From contig CACZFE010000134.1 of assembly GCA_902780365.1 (NCBI GenBank), forward strand, positions 1-5,186: DNA of 5,186 bases, in the 5' to 3' direction. This stretch comes from an uncultured Spirochaetales bacterium (GTDB lineage Bacteria > UBP6 > UBA1177). Positions 1 to 5,186 of this stretch are shown piece after piece (the first letter of the stretch is position 1; each line of letters starts with the position of its first letter). The notes under the pieces were generated by a model. That model was not told the DNA's origin. It was given only the letters and a program-made list of their open reading frames with translations, and did not search any database. Both the position numbers and the translations under genes were made by a program.

Positions 1-2502
1 TGCGTTTTTAAGCTTCGCCTCGCCTTCATCGATAAGGCGCTCGGTCTCTTTTCTGTAGTAGTCCCGGGCCTCTTTCCACGCCTTTCTGACCTGTTTTTCC
101 TTGAGTTCAGGAAAGAAAGGTTCAAGAGCCTTGAAAATGAGAGTCCCGTTCTTGTCATCCGACATTCTGAAGTCGATCACAGGGTCGATTATTTTTGTCT
201 TCGGATCCAATCCGTTCTTTTCCATGACGGTCGAAATTATCGACGGATTGCTCTGAACGTAAGGACAGAAGAAGCTGATAGCCGTTTTTACGTTGTCGCC
301 GGCAGAAATGAGAGTCGGGTAGAAAACGGGGATATTTTTGTTTGCAAGTTCGAGTGTGTGGCCTATCGAAGTTTTTACCGGGAAGCAGAAGTCTGATGCC
401 GAATATTTTGACGAAAGCCCTTTGATCTCAGCGGTTGTCGAAGGTGCCGAAACCACGCTTTCGATACTGAGAAGCGAGAACATTTTTCTCCAGAGCGGAA
501 GGAAAGTCCAGCTCGATACTGCAAGCGGGATCCCCACTTTTCCGATCGGCTCTTTTTCAGGAAGCATGCTCTTGAAAAATGACGAGTTTCTCTTTTTTAT
601 AAGCTCGAATTCCTTGATTTCACGACGTGTTGTCGTCTCGGCGTCTCTTCCGCAGCCGTATCCCCACGAAGATTCTCGGCCTCCTTTTTCCGAAATGTGG
701 TTTATCCGGCAGAAGTTGCTGCAGAGTTTGCAGGTTTCGGTTCTTGAAGTGACTTCGATGGTCGCCGATTCCGCTCCACGGAAAGCAGATTCTTTAGAAT
801 CTTTCTTTGCCGAAATTTCTTCGAGTGCTACCAATGCCGCGCCGATGCAGCCCATGACATGACAGTAGGGTGAAACTATGATTTCAACGCCGAGCAGATT
901 CTCGAAAGCCGCCGCAAGCCCTTTGTTACGGGCAGTCGCCCCCTGGAAGAAAATTTTATCCTGACTGATTTTGCGGTTTCCGACGACTCTGTTGAGGTAG
1001 TTTTTCGCAACGGAATAAAGCACTGCCGCGATAACTTCCTTTTTGTCGAAACCCTGCTGCAGAAGTGCACGGATATCCTGCTCCATAAAGACAGTGCAGC
1101 GGTCGCTTGTAGCCGGCGGAACAACGTCTTCAGTCATTTTTCCGACCAGATTTATCGGGATCTCAAGTTTTCTCGCCTGTTCCTCGACGAAAGAGCCCGT
1201 TCCTGCCGCGCAGACATAGTTCATATTGACTTCTTCGGGCATTCCGTTTTTGAGACGGATGAATTTCGCGTCCTGACCGCCGATTTCGAAAATCGTTTCG
1301 ACTTCGGGGAACATTGACGCCGTTCCTCTCGCGTGAGCCGTAATTTCGTTGATTATCGCGTCTGCTCCGAAAATTATTCCGGCAAGTTTTCTGCCGGATC
1401 CAGTAGTACCGAAAGCGCGGATCTTTGTCGTTTCCGGAATCAGTGAATAAAGCGCTTTGAAGAGCTTTTTCGCCGCATTCACAGGGTCGCCGCCCGTTTT
1501 TCTGTAAATATCAAGAACCGGAACTCCTTTCATGTCGAGAAGAGCCAGTTTCGTGCTTGTGGAGCCGATATCCATGCCGAGGATCGCTTCATGGATCTCT
1601 TTGTAAGCGGCGTTGTGGATCCTGATTTCGTTGCCGAGATCGTCAAGAGTGAATTCCGCGAAAACCGGATATTTGCTCTTTTTAAGCGTGAGCGGAGGCA
1701 TTTTTTCAGTCACGAACGAGTGCCTGAGTTTGTCCGGATCGATTTCGGAAATCTTTACGACAGCCGCTTCTGCCGCACCTTTTGCAAGGAATGCCTCACT
1801 CAGTTCTGGAACAGTCCACGACGAAGCGGGGAAAAGAGTCCTGAACCAGCGGACTACCTCTTTGTTGAGGCTGACTCCGCCGATGAGAAGGAAATTACCC
1901 TTTATCTCAAGGCCGCGGAAAAGTGTGTTCGTAGCCGAAACGACGAGAGCGCGGCACATTCCCGCCCACATCTCTTCTTTCGTGCGTCCTTCCTGCTGGT
2001 GGTGGATGAGGTCGCTTTTCGCGAAAACCGTGCATCTGCTGGCGATCGAAGGGGGTTCCGCGATATCTAGAGCCGGCATGTTTTCAAGGTCGATCGAAAG
2101 TCTCTCAGCCTGTTCTTCAAGAAAAAGTCCCGTTCCTGAAGCGCAGAGTGAATTTGAGGAAATATCGGAAATTTTTCCCGATTTTATCACATATTTTTTG
2201 AGCGACGATGCGCCTATTCCGATGATCGCGGCATAATCCTTTCCTGCAAATTCCGCGCTTTTGAGTTCAGCACTTGCCGCCTCAGCTTCAGAAACAAAAA
2301 TATCGCTTCGGACTTTGGCAAACTCCGCCGCATTCTTTCCGGTAAAGCGGACACATGTTTCTTTATCCGCATCGGCAAAAATTTTCTTAATTATTTCAGT
2401 GATTTTTCCGCCATGCCTTGCGCGGAAAACGATTTTATTCTCATTCTTTGAAAAAACAGTGATGAATGTTGACCCGATGTCAATTCCGAGACGCTCCTGC
2501 AT
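1..2502 (-). CDS. Large two-domain activase-type ATPase (BcrAD/BadFG family, 2-hydroxyglutaryl-CoA dehydratase activase-like), C-terminus beyond window
   Basis: The frame is open from ATG at 2502 to the left edge: 834 residues with no stop, so the gene is partial. Relatives with this architecture are much longer (about 1,400 residues), so I expect a substantial C-terminal part, probably including a dehydratase-component-like region, outside the window. Domain 1 (about 5-225) has GIDIGST at 6-12, Cys120 in CASGTG and Cys157 in SRCTVF. Domain 2 (about 307-565) has GMDIGSTSTK at 309-318, EIGGQDAKF at 406-414, Cys431 in CAAGTG, Cys469 in DRCTVF and a QGATARNKG loop at 520-528. Both are actin/Hsp70-fold ATPases of the kind that use ATP to drive an electron from a bridging [4Fe-4S] cluster to a partner. 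Cys591, 594, 598 and 617 form a further cysteine cluster, and a DUF2229-like domain starts near 655 (DFCFPVK at 704-710, CPYVQ at 746-750). The start is supported by GGAGG at 2507-2511. Family assignment is firm; substrate and partner are unknown. Confidence 0.9.
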   Translation of the reverse strand, partial: MQERLGIDIGSTFITVFSKNENKIVFRARHGGKITEIIKKIFADADKETCVRFTGKNAAEFAKVRSDIFVSEAEAASAELKSAEFAGKDYAAIIGIGASSLKKYVIKSGKISDISSNSLCASGTGLFLEEQAERLSIDLENMPALDIAEPPSIASRCTVFAKSDLIHHQQEGRTKEEMWAGMCRALVVSATNTLFRGLEIKGNFLLIGGVSLNKEVVRWFRTLFPASSWTVPELSEAFLAKGAAEAAVVKISEIDPDKLRHSFVTEKMPPLTLKKSKYPVFAEFTLDDLGNEIRIHNAAYKEIHEAILGMDIGSTSTKLALLDMKGVPVLDIYRKTGGDPVNAAKKLFKALYSLIPETTKIRAFGTTGSGRKLAGIIFGADAIINEITAHARGTASMFPEVETIFEIGGQDAKFIRLKNGMPEEVNMNYVCAAGTGSFVEEQARKLEIPINLVGKMTEDVVPPATSDRCTVFMEQDIRALLQQGFDKKEVIAAVLYSVAKNYLNRVVGNRKISQDKIFFQGATARNKGLAAAFENLLGVEIIVSPYCHVMGCIGAALVALEEISAKKDSKESAFRGAESATIEVTSRTETCKLCSNFCRINHISEKGGRESSWGYGCGRDAETTTRREIKEFELIKKRNSSFFKSMLPEKEPIGKVGIPLAVSSWTFLPLWRKMFSLLSIESVVSAPSTTAEIKGLSSKYSASDFCFPVKTSIGHTLELANKNIPVFYPTLISAGDNVKTAISFFCPYVQSNPSIISTVMEKNGLDPKTKIIDPVIDFRMSDDKNGTLIFKALEPFFPELKEKQVRKAWKEARDYYRKETERLIDEGEAKLKNA

Positions 2503-2506
2503 TTCT

Positions 2507-2511
2507 CCTCC
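2507..2511 (-). promoter_or_regulatory. Ribosome binding site of the activase-type gene
   Basis: On the minus strand GGAGG lies four bases before the ATG at 2502. This supports that ATG as the start, and the nucleotide-binding motif GIDIGST follows within the first twelve residues as expected for the family N-terminus. Confidence 0.75.
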
Positions 2512-2534
2512 GATTACAAAAAACCAACCGCAAC

Positions 2535-2562
2535 CTTATATTTTTAAAAAATTTTATTGCAA
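2535..2562 (-). promoter_or_regulatory. Probable sigma70-type promoter of the activase-type gene
   Basis: Minus strand: -35 TTGCAA (2562-2557, 4 of 6 to consensus), a 16-base AT-only spacer and -10 TATAAG (2540-2535, 5 of 6). Transcription would start near 2528, giving a leader of roughly 25 bases. The surrounding 2503-2577 gap is very AT-rich, which raises the chance of a fortuitous match. No GC-rich hairpin with a T-run is visible between hutI and this gene, so read-through from hutI could add to its expression. Confidence 0.45.
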
Positions 2563-2577
2563 GTGTAAAAAAGAAAT

Positions 2578-3813
2578 TCAGAGGATCTGTTTTCCTTTGA
2601 CAAACACCTTTTCGCAGTGGTTGTGTGCGAAGTGGTATATCGGGTATGCGACGCTCGTAGAGTCCATGATTACAAGATCTGCGTCCTTGCCTGCTTCGAT
2701 GGAGCCTTTGGTTTTGTCTCTTTTGAGAGATTTTGCGCCGTTTATTGTGATTCCTTTGAGCGATTCCTCAACGCTGAGACGGAGCTGTGTCGCACCTAAA
2801 CTTGCCGCAAGCGGTAAAAATCCGCACATGCAGCTTCCGGGGTTCATGTCGGTAGCTAAAGCGACAGTCACGCCGTTTTCAAGCATCTTGCGCGCCGGAG
2901 CGAACGGAAGTCTCGAAAAAACGGAAGTTATCGGCAGAACGCCCGCGACAACGCCGTTTTCTGCAAGTTTTCTGATCCCTTCGTCGCTTATCGCCTCGAG
3001 ATGGTCAACCGAAGCAGCTCCCATTTCGGCAGCAAGCTCGGTCCCACCTAAAGAGTGGAATTCGTCGGCGTGAAGCTTGAGCCCGAAACCGAGTTCTTTC
3101 GCTCTGAGCATGAGTTTTTCGGTTTCTTTGAGTGAAAAGTAGCCTTCCTCGCAGAAAACATCGGCAAATTCGGCAAGATTACGCGCCTTTATTTCAGGCA
3201 GCATCTCGTTGTTTATCATGCTGATGTAGCCTTCATGGTCGTTTTTAAATTCGGGCGGATAAGCGTGCGCACCGAGGAAAGTTGAAACTATCTCGATCGG
3301 GAAGCGTTTTTTGAGCTCGGCAATCGCCGTGAGCAGTTTGAGCTCGCTTTCAGTGTCTAAACCGTAGCCCGATTTGATTTCGACTGTCGTCACGCCGTAG
3401 GAAACGAGCTGCGAAAGACGTTTTGAAGCCTGTTCGACTATTTCTTCAAGCGACGCTTTTTTCGTTTTTAAGGTGCTGTTGATTATTCCGCCGCCCGCTG
3501 CCGCGATCTCTTCGTAAGTCGCGCCTCTCGATTTCATCGCAAATTCGTCCTCGCGTGTCGCCGCAAAGACAAGATGCGTGTGGCTGTCTACAAGACCAGG
3601 GAAAACCGCTTTGTTTCCGGCATCGATGATAACTTCCTTGAATTTTGTTTCGAAACCGGGTTCCGTTTTTCTGAAATCACCGCTTTCACCAACAAAGCAG
3701 ATTCTCCCCTCTTCGTCAGCTGCAATCAGAAGATTCTGACCTTTTAAAACAGGAGACAAACCTTTGGCGGTGAAAATTTCAGAAATGTTTCGGAGTATAA
3801 GAGAGTATTTCAA
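2578..3813 (-). CDS. hutI: Imidazolonepropionase (HutI), histidine degradation
   Basis: This cytoplasmic enzyme hydrolyses 4-imidazolone-5-propanoate to N-formimidoyl-L-glutamate, the third step of histidine degradation after HutH and HutU. The 411 residues match the family's usual length. It is an amidohydrolase: a beta-sandwich made of the N- and C-terminal ends flanks a TIM barrel. Metal ligands by family analogy are His78 and His80 (DSHTHLVFA), His248 (HADEFHSLGG) and Asp322 (TDMNPGS). Glu251 is the likely catalytic acid/base, and Arg87, Tyr150 (KSGYGLD) and His183 (GAHAYPPE) fit the substrate-binding positions, so the enzyme appears intact. The start is TTG at 3813-3811: the in-frame TAA that ends rpsT sits six bases upstream and no other start is suitable. 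No clear Shine-Dalgarno sequence precedes it, so translation is probably coupled to rpsT. hutH, hutU and a formiminotransferase gene are not in the window. Confidence 0.97.
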   Translation of the reverse strand: MKYSLILRNISEIFTAKGLSPVLKGQNLLIAADEEGRICFVGESGDFRKTEPGFETKFKEVIIDAGNKAVFPGLVDSHTHLVFAATREDEFAMKSRGATYEEIAAAGGGIINSTLKTKKASLEEIVEQASKRLSQLVSYGVTTVEIKSGYGLDTESELKLLTAIAELKKRFPIEIVSTFLGAHAYPPEFKNDHEGYISMINNEMLPEIKARNLAEFADVFCEEGYFSLKETEKLMLRAKELGFGLKLHADEFHSLGGTELAAEMGAASVDHLEAISDEGIRKLAENGVVAGVLPITSVFSRLPFAPARKMLENGVTVALATDMNPGSCMCGFLPLAASLGATQLRLSVEESLKGITINGAKSLKRDKTKGSIEAGKDADLVIMDSTSVAYPIYHFAHNHCEKVFVKGKQIL

Positions 3814-3816
3814 AAC

Positions 3817-4089
3817 TTACTTTGAGAAAGTTCTGTTGAACTGGCGTGCAAGTCTTGCGACTTTTCTTGCGGCGGTGTTTTTGTGAAGAACGCCTTTGCT
3901 TGCAGCTTTCTGGATTTCGCTTATTGCCGTATTAAGTTTTGCGACTGCATCTTCGCGGTTCTCAGCTGTCTCAGCTGCTGCCTCGAAGTAGTGCGAGAAA
4001 GTTTTTACTCTTGATTTGATAGAACGGTTGTAAAGTCTTCTTTTTTCACTTGTTCTAATTCTTTTTTTTGCCGATCTGTGGTGAGCCAA
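3817..4089 (-). CDS. rpsT: 30S ribosomal protein S20
   Basis: S20 binds 16S rRNA in the small subunit body and helps early 30S assembly. From the TTG at 4089-4087 the product is 90 residues, beginning MAHHRSAKKRIRTSEKRR. That matches the family's usual short N-terminus followed by SAKKR and its typical length of just under 90. The family signature near the C-terminus is KGVLHKNTAARKVARL at 65-80, with VARL where many homologues have KSRL. The frame stays open upstream to a GTG at 4119 and an ATG at 4101, but only the TTG has a well-placed Shine-Dalgarno sequence (GGAGG, five-base spacer), and the longer forms would add ten or four residues the family lacks. The protein is strongly basic, as expected for an rRNA-binding protein. 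hutI follows after three bases in the same frame, so the two are co-transcribed. Confidence 0.96.
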   Translation of the reverse strand: MAHHRSAKKRIRTSEKRRLYNRSIKSRVKTFSHYFEAAAETAENREDAVAKLNTAISEIQKAASKGVLHKNTAARKVARLARQFNRTFSK

Positions 4090-4094
4090 AATAT

Positions 4095-4099
4095 CCTCC
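4095..4099 (-). promoter_or_regulatory. Ribosome binding site that sets the rpsT start
   Basis: Minus-strand GGAGG is followed by the five-base spacer ATATT and then TTG at 4089. It decides the start: the alternative ATG at 4101-4099 overlaps the GGAGG itself, and the GTG at 4119 has no purine-rich site before it. Confidence 0.88.
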
Positions 4100-4137
4100 A
4101 TTATAAAATTAAGTCTCACGGAACCAAAAACCGGCGC

Positions 4138-4165
4138 ATTCTACGTAAAAAAGTTCCAATGTCAA
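4138..4165 (-). promoter_or_regulatory. Strong sigma70-type promoter for rpsT-hutI
   Basis: Minus strand: -35 TTGACA (4165-4160, perfect consensus), 16-base spacer and -10 TAGAAT (4143-4138, 5 of 6). Transcription should begin near 4131, giving a leader of about 42 bases. The stretch between the -10 and the start point is GC-rich (GCGCCGG). GC-rich discriminators are typical of ribosomal promoters under stringent (ppGpp) control in other bacteria; applying that here is inference. Confidence 0.8.
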
Positions 4166-4175
4166 GTTTTCAGGG

Positions 4176-4235
4176 TGAATCCGCTGTTTTCATGGAGCTT
4201 TCCGCTGAATCCGAACGGAATCGGCTGTCCGTGAT
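4176..4235 (+). repeat. Cluster of short repeats in the divergent intergenic region
   Basis: TGAATCCG occurs at 4176-4183 and 4206-4213, and TCCGCTG at 4180-4186 and 4201-4207. TTCCG at 4200-4204 is mirrored by CGGAA at 4216-4220, and TCCG-AA-CGGA lies at 4210-4219. The cluster sits between the two divergent -35 boxes, where a regulator could act on both genes. The units are short and could be chance; I cannot name a binding protein. Confidence 0.3.
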
Positions 4236-4238
4236 TTC

Positions 4239-4269
4239 TTGACTTAGTCAGGTATTTGGCTTTAATAAT
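4239..4269 (+). promoter_or_regulatory. Possible promoter of the peptidyl-prolyl isomerase lipoprotein gene
   Basis: TTGACT at 4239-4244 (5 of 6 to the -35 consensus) precedes AATAAT at 4264-4269 (5 of 6 to -10). The spacer is 19 bases, longer than ideal; TAATAA at 4263-4268 gives an 18-base spacer but a poorer match. The -35 overlaps the small inverted repeat TGAC-TTA-GTCA at 4240-4250. This is the best candidate upstream of the gene, but weaker than the rpsT promoter. Confidence 0.45.
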
Positions 4270-4294
4270 GCGTTTTTTTCTGCTTAGGCAGGTA
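4243..4294 (+). repeat. Pair of 12-base direct repeats, 40 bases apart
   Basis: CTTAGTCAGGTA (4243-4254) and CTTAGGCAGGTA (4283-4294) differ at one base and are spaced exactly 40 bases apart, close to four helical turns. Each overlaps a small inverted repeat: TGAC-TTA-GTCA at 4240-4250 and CTGC-TTAG-GCAG at 4280-4291. The first overlaps the putative -35; the second lies downstream of the expected transcription start. This placement suits an operator pair, but no function is shown. Confidence 0.35.
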
Positions 4295-4309
4295 AATTGT
4301 TGATATTTT

Positions 4310-4315
4310 AGGAGG
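4310..4315 (+). promoter_or_regulatory. Ribosome binding site of the lipoprotein gene
   Basis: AGGAGG lies five bases before the ATG at 4321. It is a near-perfect Shine-Dalgarno sequence and confirms that start, which is followed directly by a lipoprotein signal peptide. Confidence 0.9.
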
Positions 4316-4320
4316 TTGTT

Positions 4321-5186
4321 ATGAAAAAATTATCGGTTATGGTTTTGTTTGCTTTGTTGTTGACTTTTTCAGGCTGCTGTAACAAGCCGGGAAATGTGGA
4401 TCTTTATCCGGATAACGGCGGAAAGGCGATTGCGGAATTCGGCGGCGTAAAAATCAGTGAAAAATATATGAAGACTTACGTTGATAATCTTAACGACTAT
4501 CTCAAAGCGCGTTACAACACGCCGGAAAGAAAGGAAGAGCTTATGTCTAAAATCATCGAAGGAGAACTTGTCGCTATGAAGGCGATCAAAGACGGTGCGC
4601 TCAACGACCCGATCCTTCTTTCGCAGCTCAAGAACACTATCGCAAGATATTACAGCGGTACGAAGATAAAGCTCGAGATTGAGGAAAACCTTAAGGTGTC
4701 CGAAGATGAAATGAAAAAATACTACGAAGAAAAGAAAGAGACTTTCAATACTCCGGCGAAGGTAAAAGCAAGCCATATCCTTATTAAAATAACAGAATCG
4801 AGAGATAAGGAAGCTGCAAGAAAACTTGCCGAGAAAGTTGCTGCAGAAGCTGAACAGAGCGCAAAGGATACTGGAAGTTTTGCAAAACTCGCTGAAAAAT
4901 ACAGCGAAGACGAAGGCTCGAAGAAAAGAGGCGGAGATCTCGGATATTTTGAAAGAACCGAAGACGGTGGCAAAATGGTCAAGGAATTCAGTGACGGTGC
5001 TTTCGCGCTTGAGAATGTCGGCGACATAAGCAAGCCGGTTGAATCAGAATTCGGTTTTCATATCATCAAACTTACGGGCAAAAGAGACAAAGTCGAGAAG
5101 ACTTTCGAGGATGTAAAGGCAAATATCGAAAATACAAAAAAAAAAAAAAAAAGAAAAACGGGTTACGAAGATATAATCGAGAAATA
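4321..5186 (+). CDS. Peptidyl-prolyl cis-trans isomerase lipoprotein (SurA/PpiC/PrsA-like), C-terminus beyond window
   Basis: The gene is predicted to be a membrane-anchored folding factor that isomerises Xaa-Pro bonds and chaperones exported proteins. The 288 complete codons present run off the right edge. Residues 1-18 form a lipoprotein signal peptide (KK, then a hydrophobic run LSVMVLFALLLTF), with Cys19 in FSGC as the lipidated residue. The +2 residue is Cys20 rather than Asp, so by the E. coli rule the protein would go to the outer membrane. Residues 36-135 are a SurA-N-like helical chaperone region (IAEFGGVKISEKYM, as in family openings). Residues 147-254 are a parvulin domain: KVKASHILIKI, FAKLAEKYSEDEGSKKRGGDLGYF at 187-210 and SEFGFHIIKL at 242-251. 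The tail FEDVKANIEN at 262-271 also fits the family. A 17-adenine run then encodes five lysines (273-277), after which GYEDIIEK still looks family-like in the same frame. PrsA, SurA and PpiC subtypes cannot be separated here. Confidence 0.92.
   Translation, partial: MKKLSVMVLFALLLTFSGCCNKPGNVDLYPDNGGKAIAEFGGVKISEKYMKTYVDNLNDYLKARYNTPERKEELMSKIIEGELVAMKAIKDGALNDPILLSQLKNTIARYYSGTKIKLEIEENLKVSEDEMKKYYEEKKETFNTPAKVKASHILIKITESRDKEAARKLAEKVAAEAEQSAKDTGSFAKLAEKYSEDEGSKKRGGDLGYFERTEDGGKMVKEFSDGAFALENVGDISKPVESEFGFHIIKLTGKRDKVEKTFEDVKANIENTKKKKKRKTGYEDIIEK
5136..5152 (+). repeat. 17-base adenine homopolymer inside the lipoprotein gene
   Basis: Seventeen consecutive A bases, then G and five more A, encode Lys273-277, Arg278 and Lys279. 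As given, the frame stays open through it. Losing one A would bring an in-frame TAA about seven codons after the run (within GATATAATC, 5170-5178); gaining one A leaves an unrelated open tail to the window end. The run could be a genuine slippage site or a sequencing or assembly error close to the window edge. Confidence 0.9.

Noticed and set aside
338..2236. Several plus- and minus-strand open frames (338-862, 876-1124, 1591-2070, 1613-2236)
   Set aside because: All lie over the 834-codon activase-type frame, which has clear family motifs throughout. They show no recognisable domains, and two overlap each other in different frames.
1..2502. Frameshift or split gene in the long left-hand frame
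   Set aside because: I read every codon of the minus-strand frame and found no stop. Motif order and spacing in both ATPase domains are continuous, so it is one intact but edge-truncated gene.
2541..2556. Terminator-like AT palindrome after hutI
   Set aside because: The T5-A6-T4 tract could pair only through A-T bases and has no GC stem followed by a T-run. It fits better as the promoter spacer of the next gene.
2261..3073. Plus-strand open frame of 270 codons, and a smaller one at 2617-2799
   Set aside because: They run antisense across the activase N-terminus, the AT-rich promoter gap and the well-supported hutI. The products have no family likeness.
4090..4119. Longer rpsT starting at GTG 4119 or ATG 4101
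   Set aside because: Neither has a Shine-Dalgarno sequence at suitable spacing, and the added residues are not part of the S20 family N-terminus. TTG at 4089 fits both criteria.
4369..5033. Open frames at 4369-4776 and 4722-5033 (minus) and 4826-5029 (plus)
   Set aside because: They are shadows of the lipoprotein gene, whose frame carries an intact parvulin domain, signal peptide and strong ribosome binding site.

Overview
The window looks like chromosomal DNA from a Gram-negative, probably anaerobic, amino-acid-fermenting bacterium. The Gram-negative reading rests on a lipoprotein of the SurA/PpiC folding-factor type. The anaerobic reading rests on a large oxygen-sensitive-type Fe-S ATPase of the 2-hydroxyglutaryl-CoA dehydratase activase family, next to the histidine-degradation enzyme HutI. 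Base composition is moderate, and two of the four genes start with TTG. I cannot fix the phylum from this sequence.

Layout: the left 2.5 kb is one long minus-strand reading frame that runs off the left edge. It encodes the first 834 residues of a multidomain protein with two tandem activase-type ATPase domains, a cysteine-rich linker and the start of a DUF2229-like domain. A 75-bp AT-rich gap with a plausible promoter separates it from minus-strand hutI (imidazolonepropionase). Three bases upstream of hutI, in the same frame, lies minus-strand rpsT (ribosomal protein S20), whose true start is a TTG with a strong Shine-Dalgarno sequence. A 231-bp divergent intergenic region holds a near-consensus promoter for rpsT-hutI, a weaker promoter for the plus-strand gene, and some short repeats. 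The right end holds a plus-strand gene for a peptidyl-prolyl isomerase lipoprotein, cut by the right edge and containing a 17-base adenine run.

How the genes work together: rpsT and hutI almost certainly share a transcript. I see no GC-rich terminator between hutI and the activase-type gene, so read-through is possible, although that gene also seems to have its own promoter. Histidine degraded through HutI ends at glutamate, and glutamate fermentation by the 2-hydroxyglutarate route needs an activase. That makes a metabolic link tempting, but the large two-domain proteins have no settled function, so the link is inference. The lipoprotein gene is a separate, divergent unit concerned with envelope protein folding.

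No RNA gene, insertion sequence, CRISPR array or integration site was seen. No gene-free stretch exceeds 300 bases.
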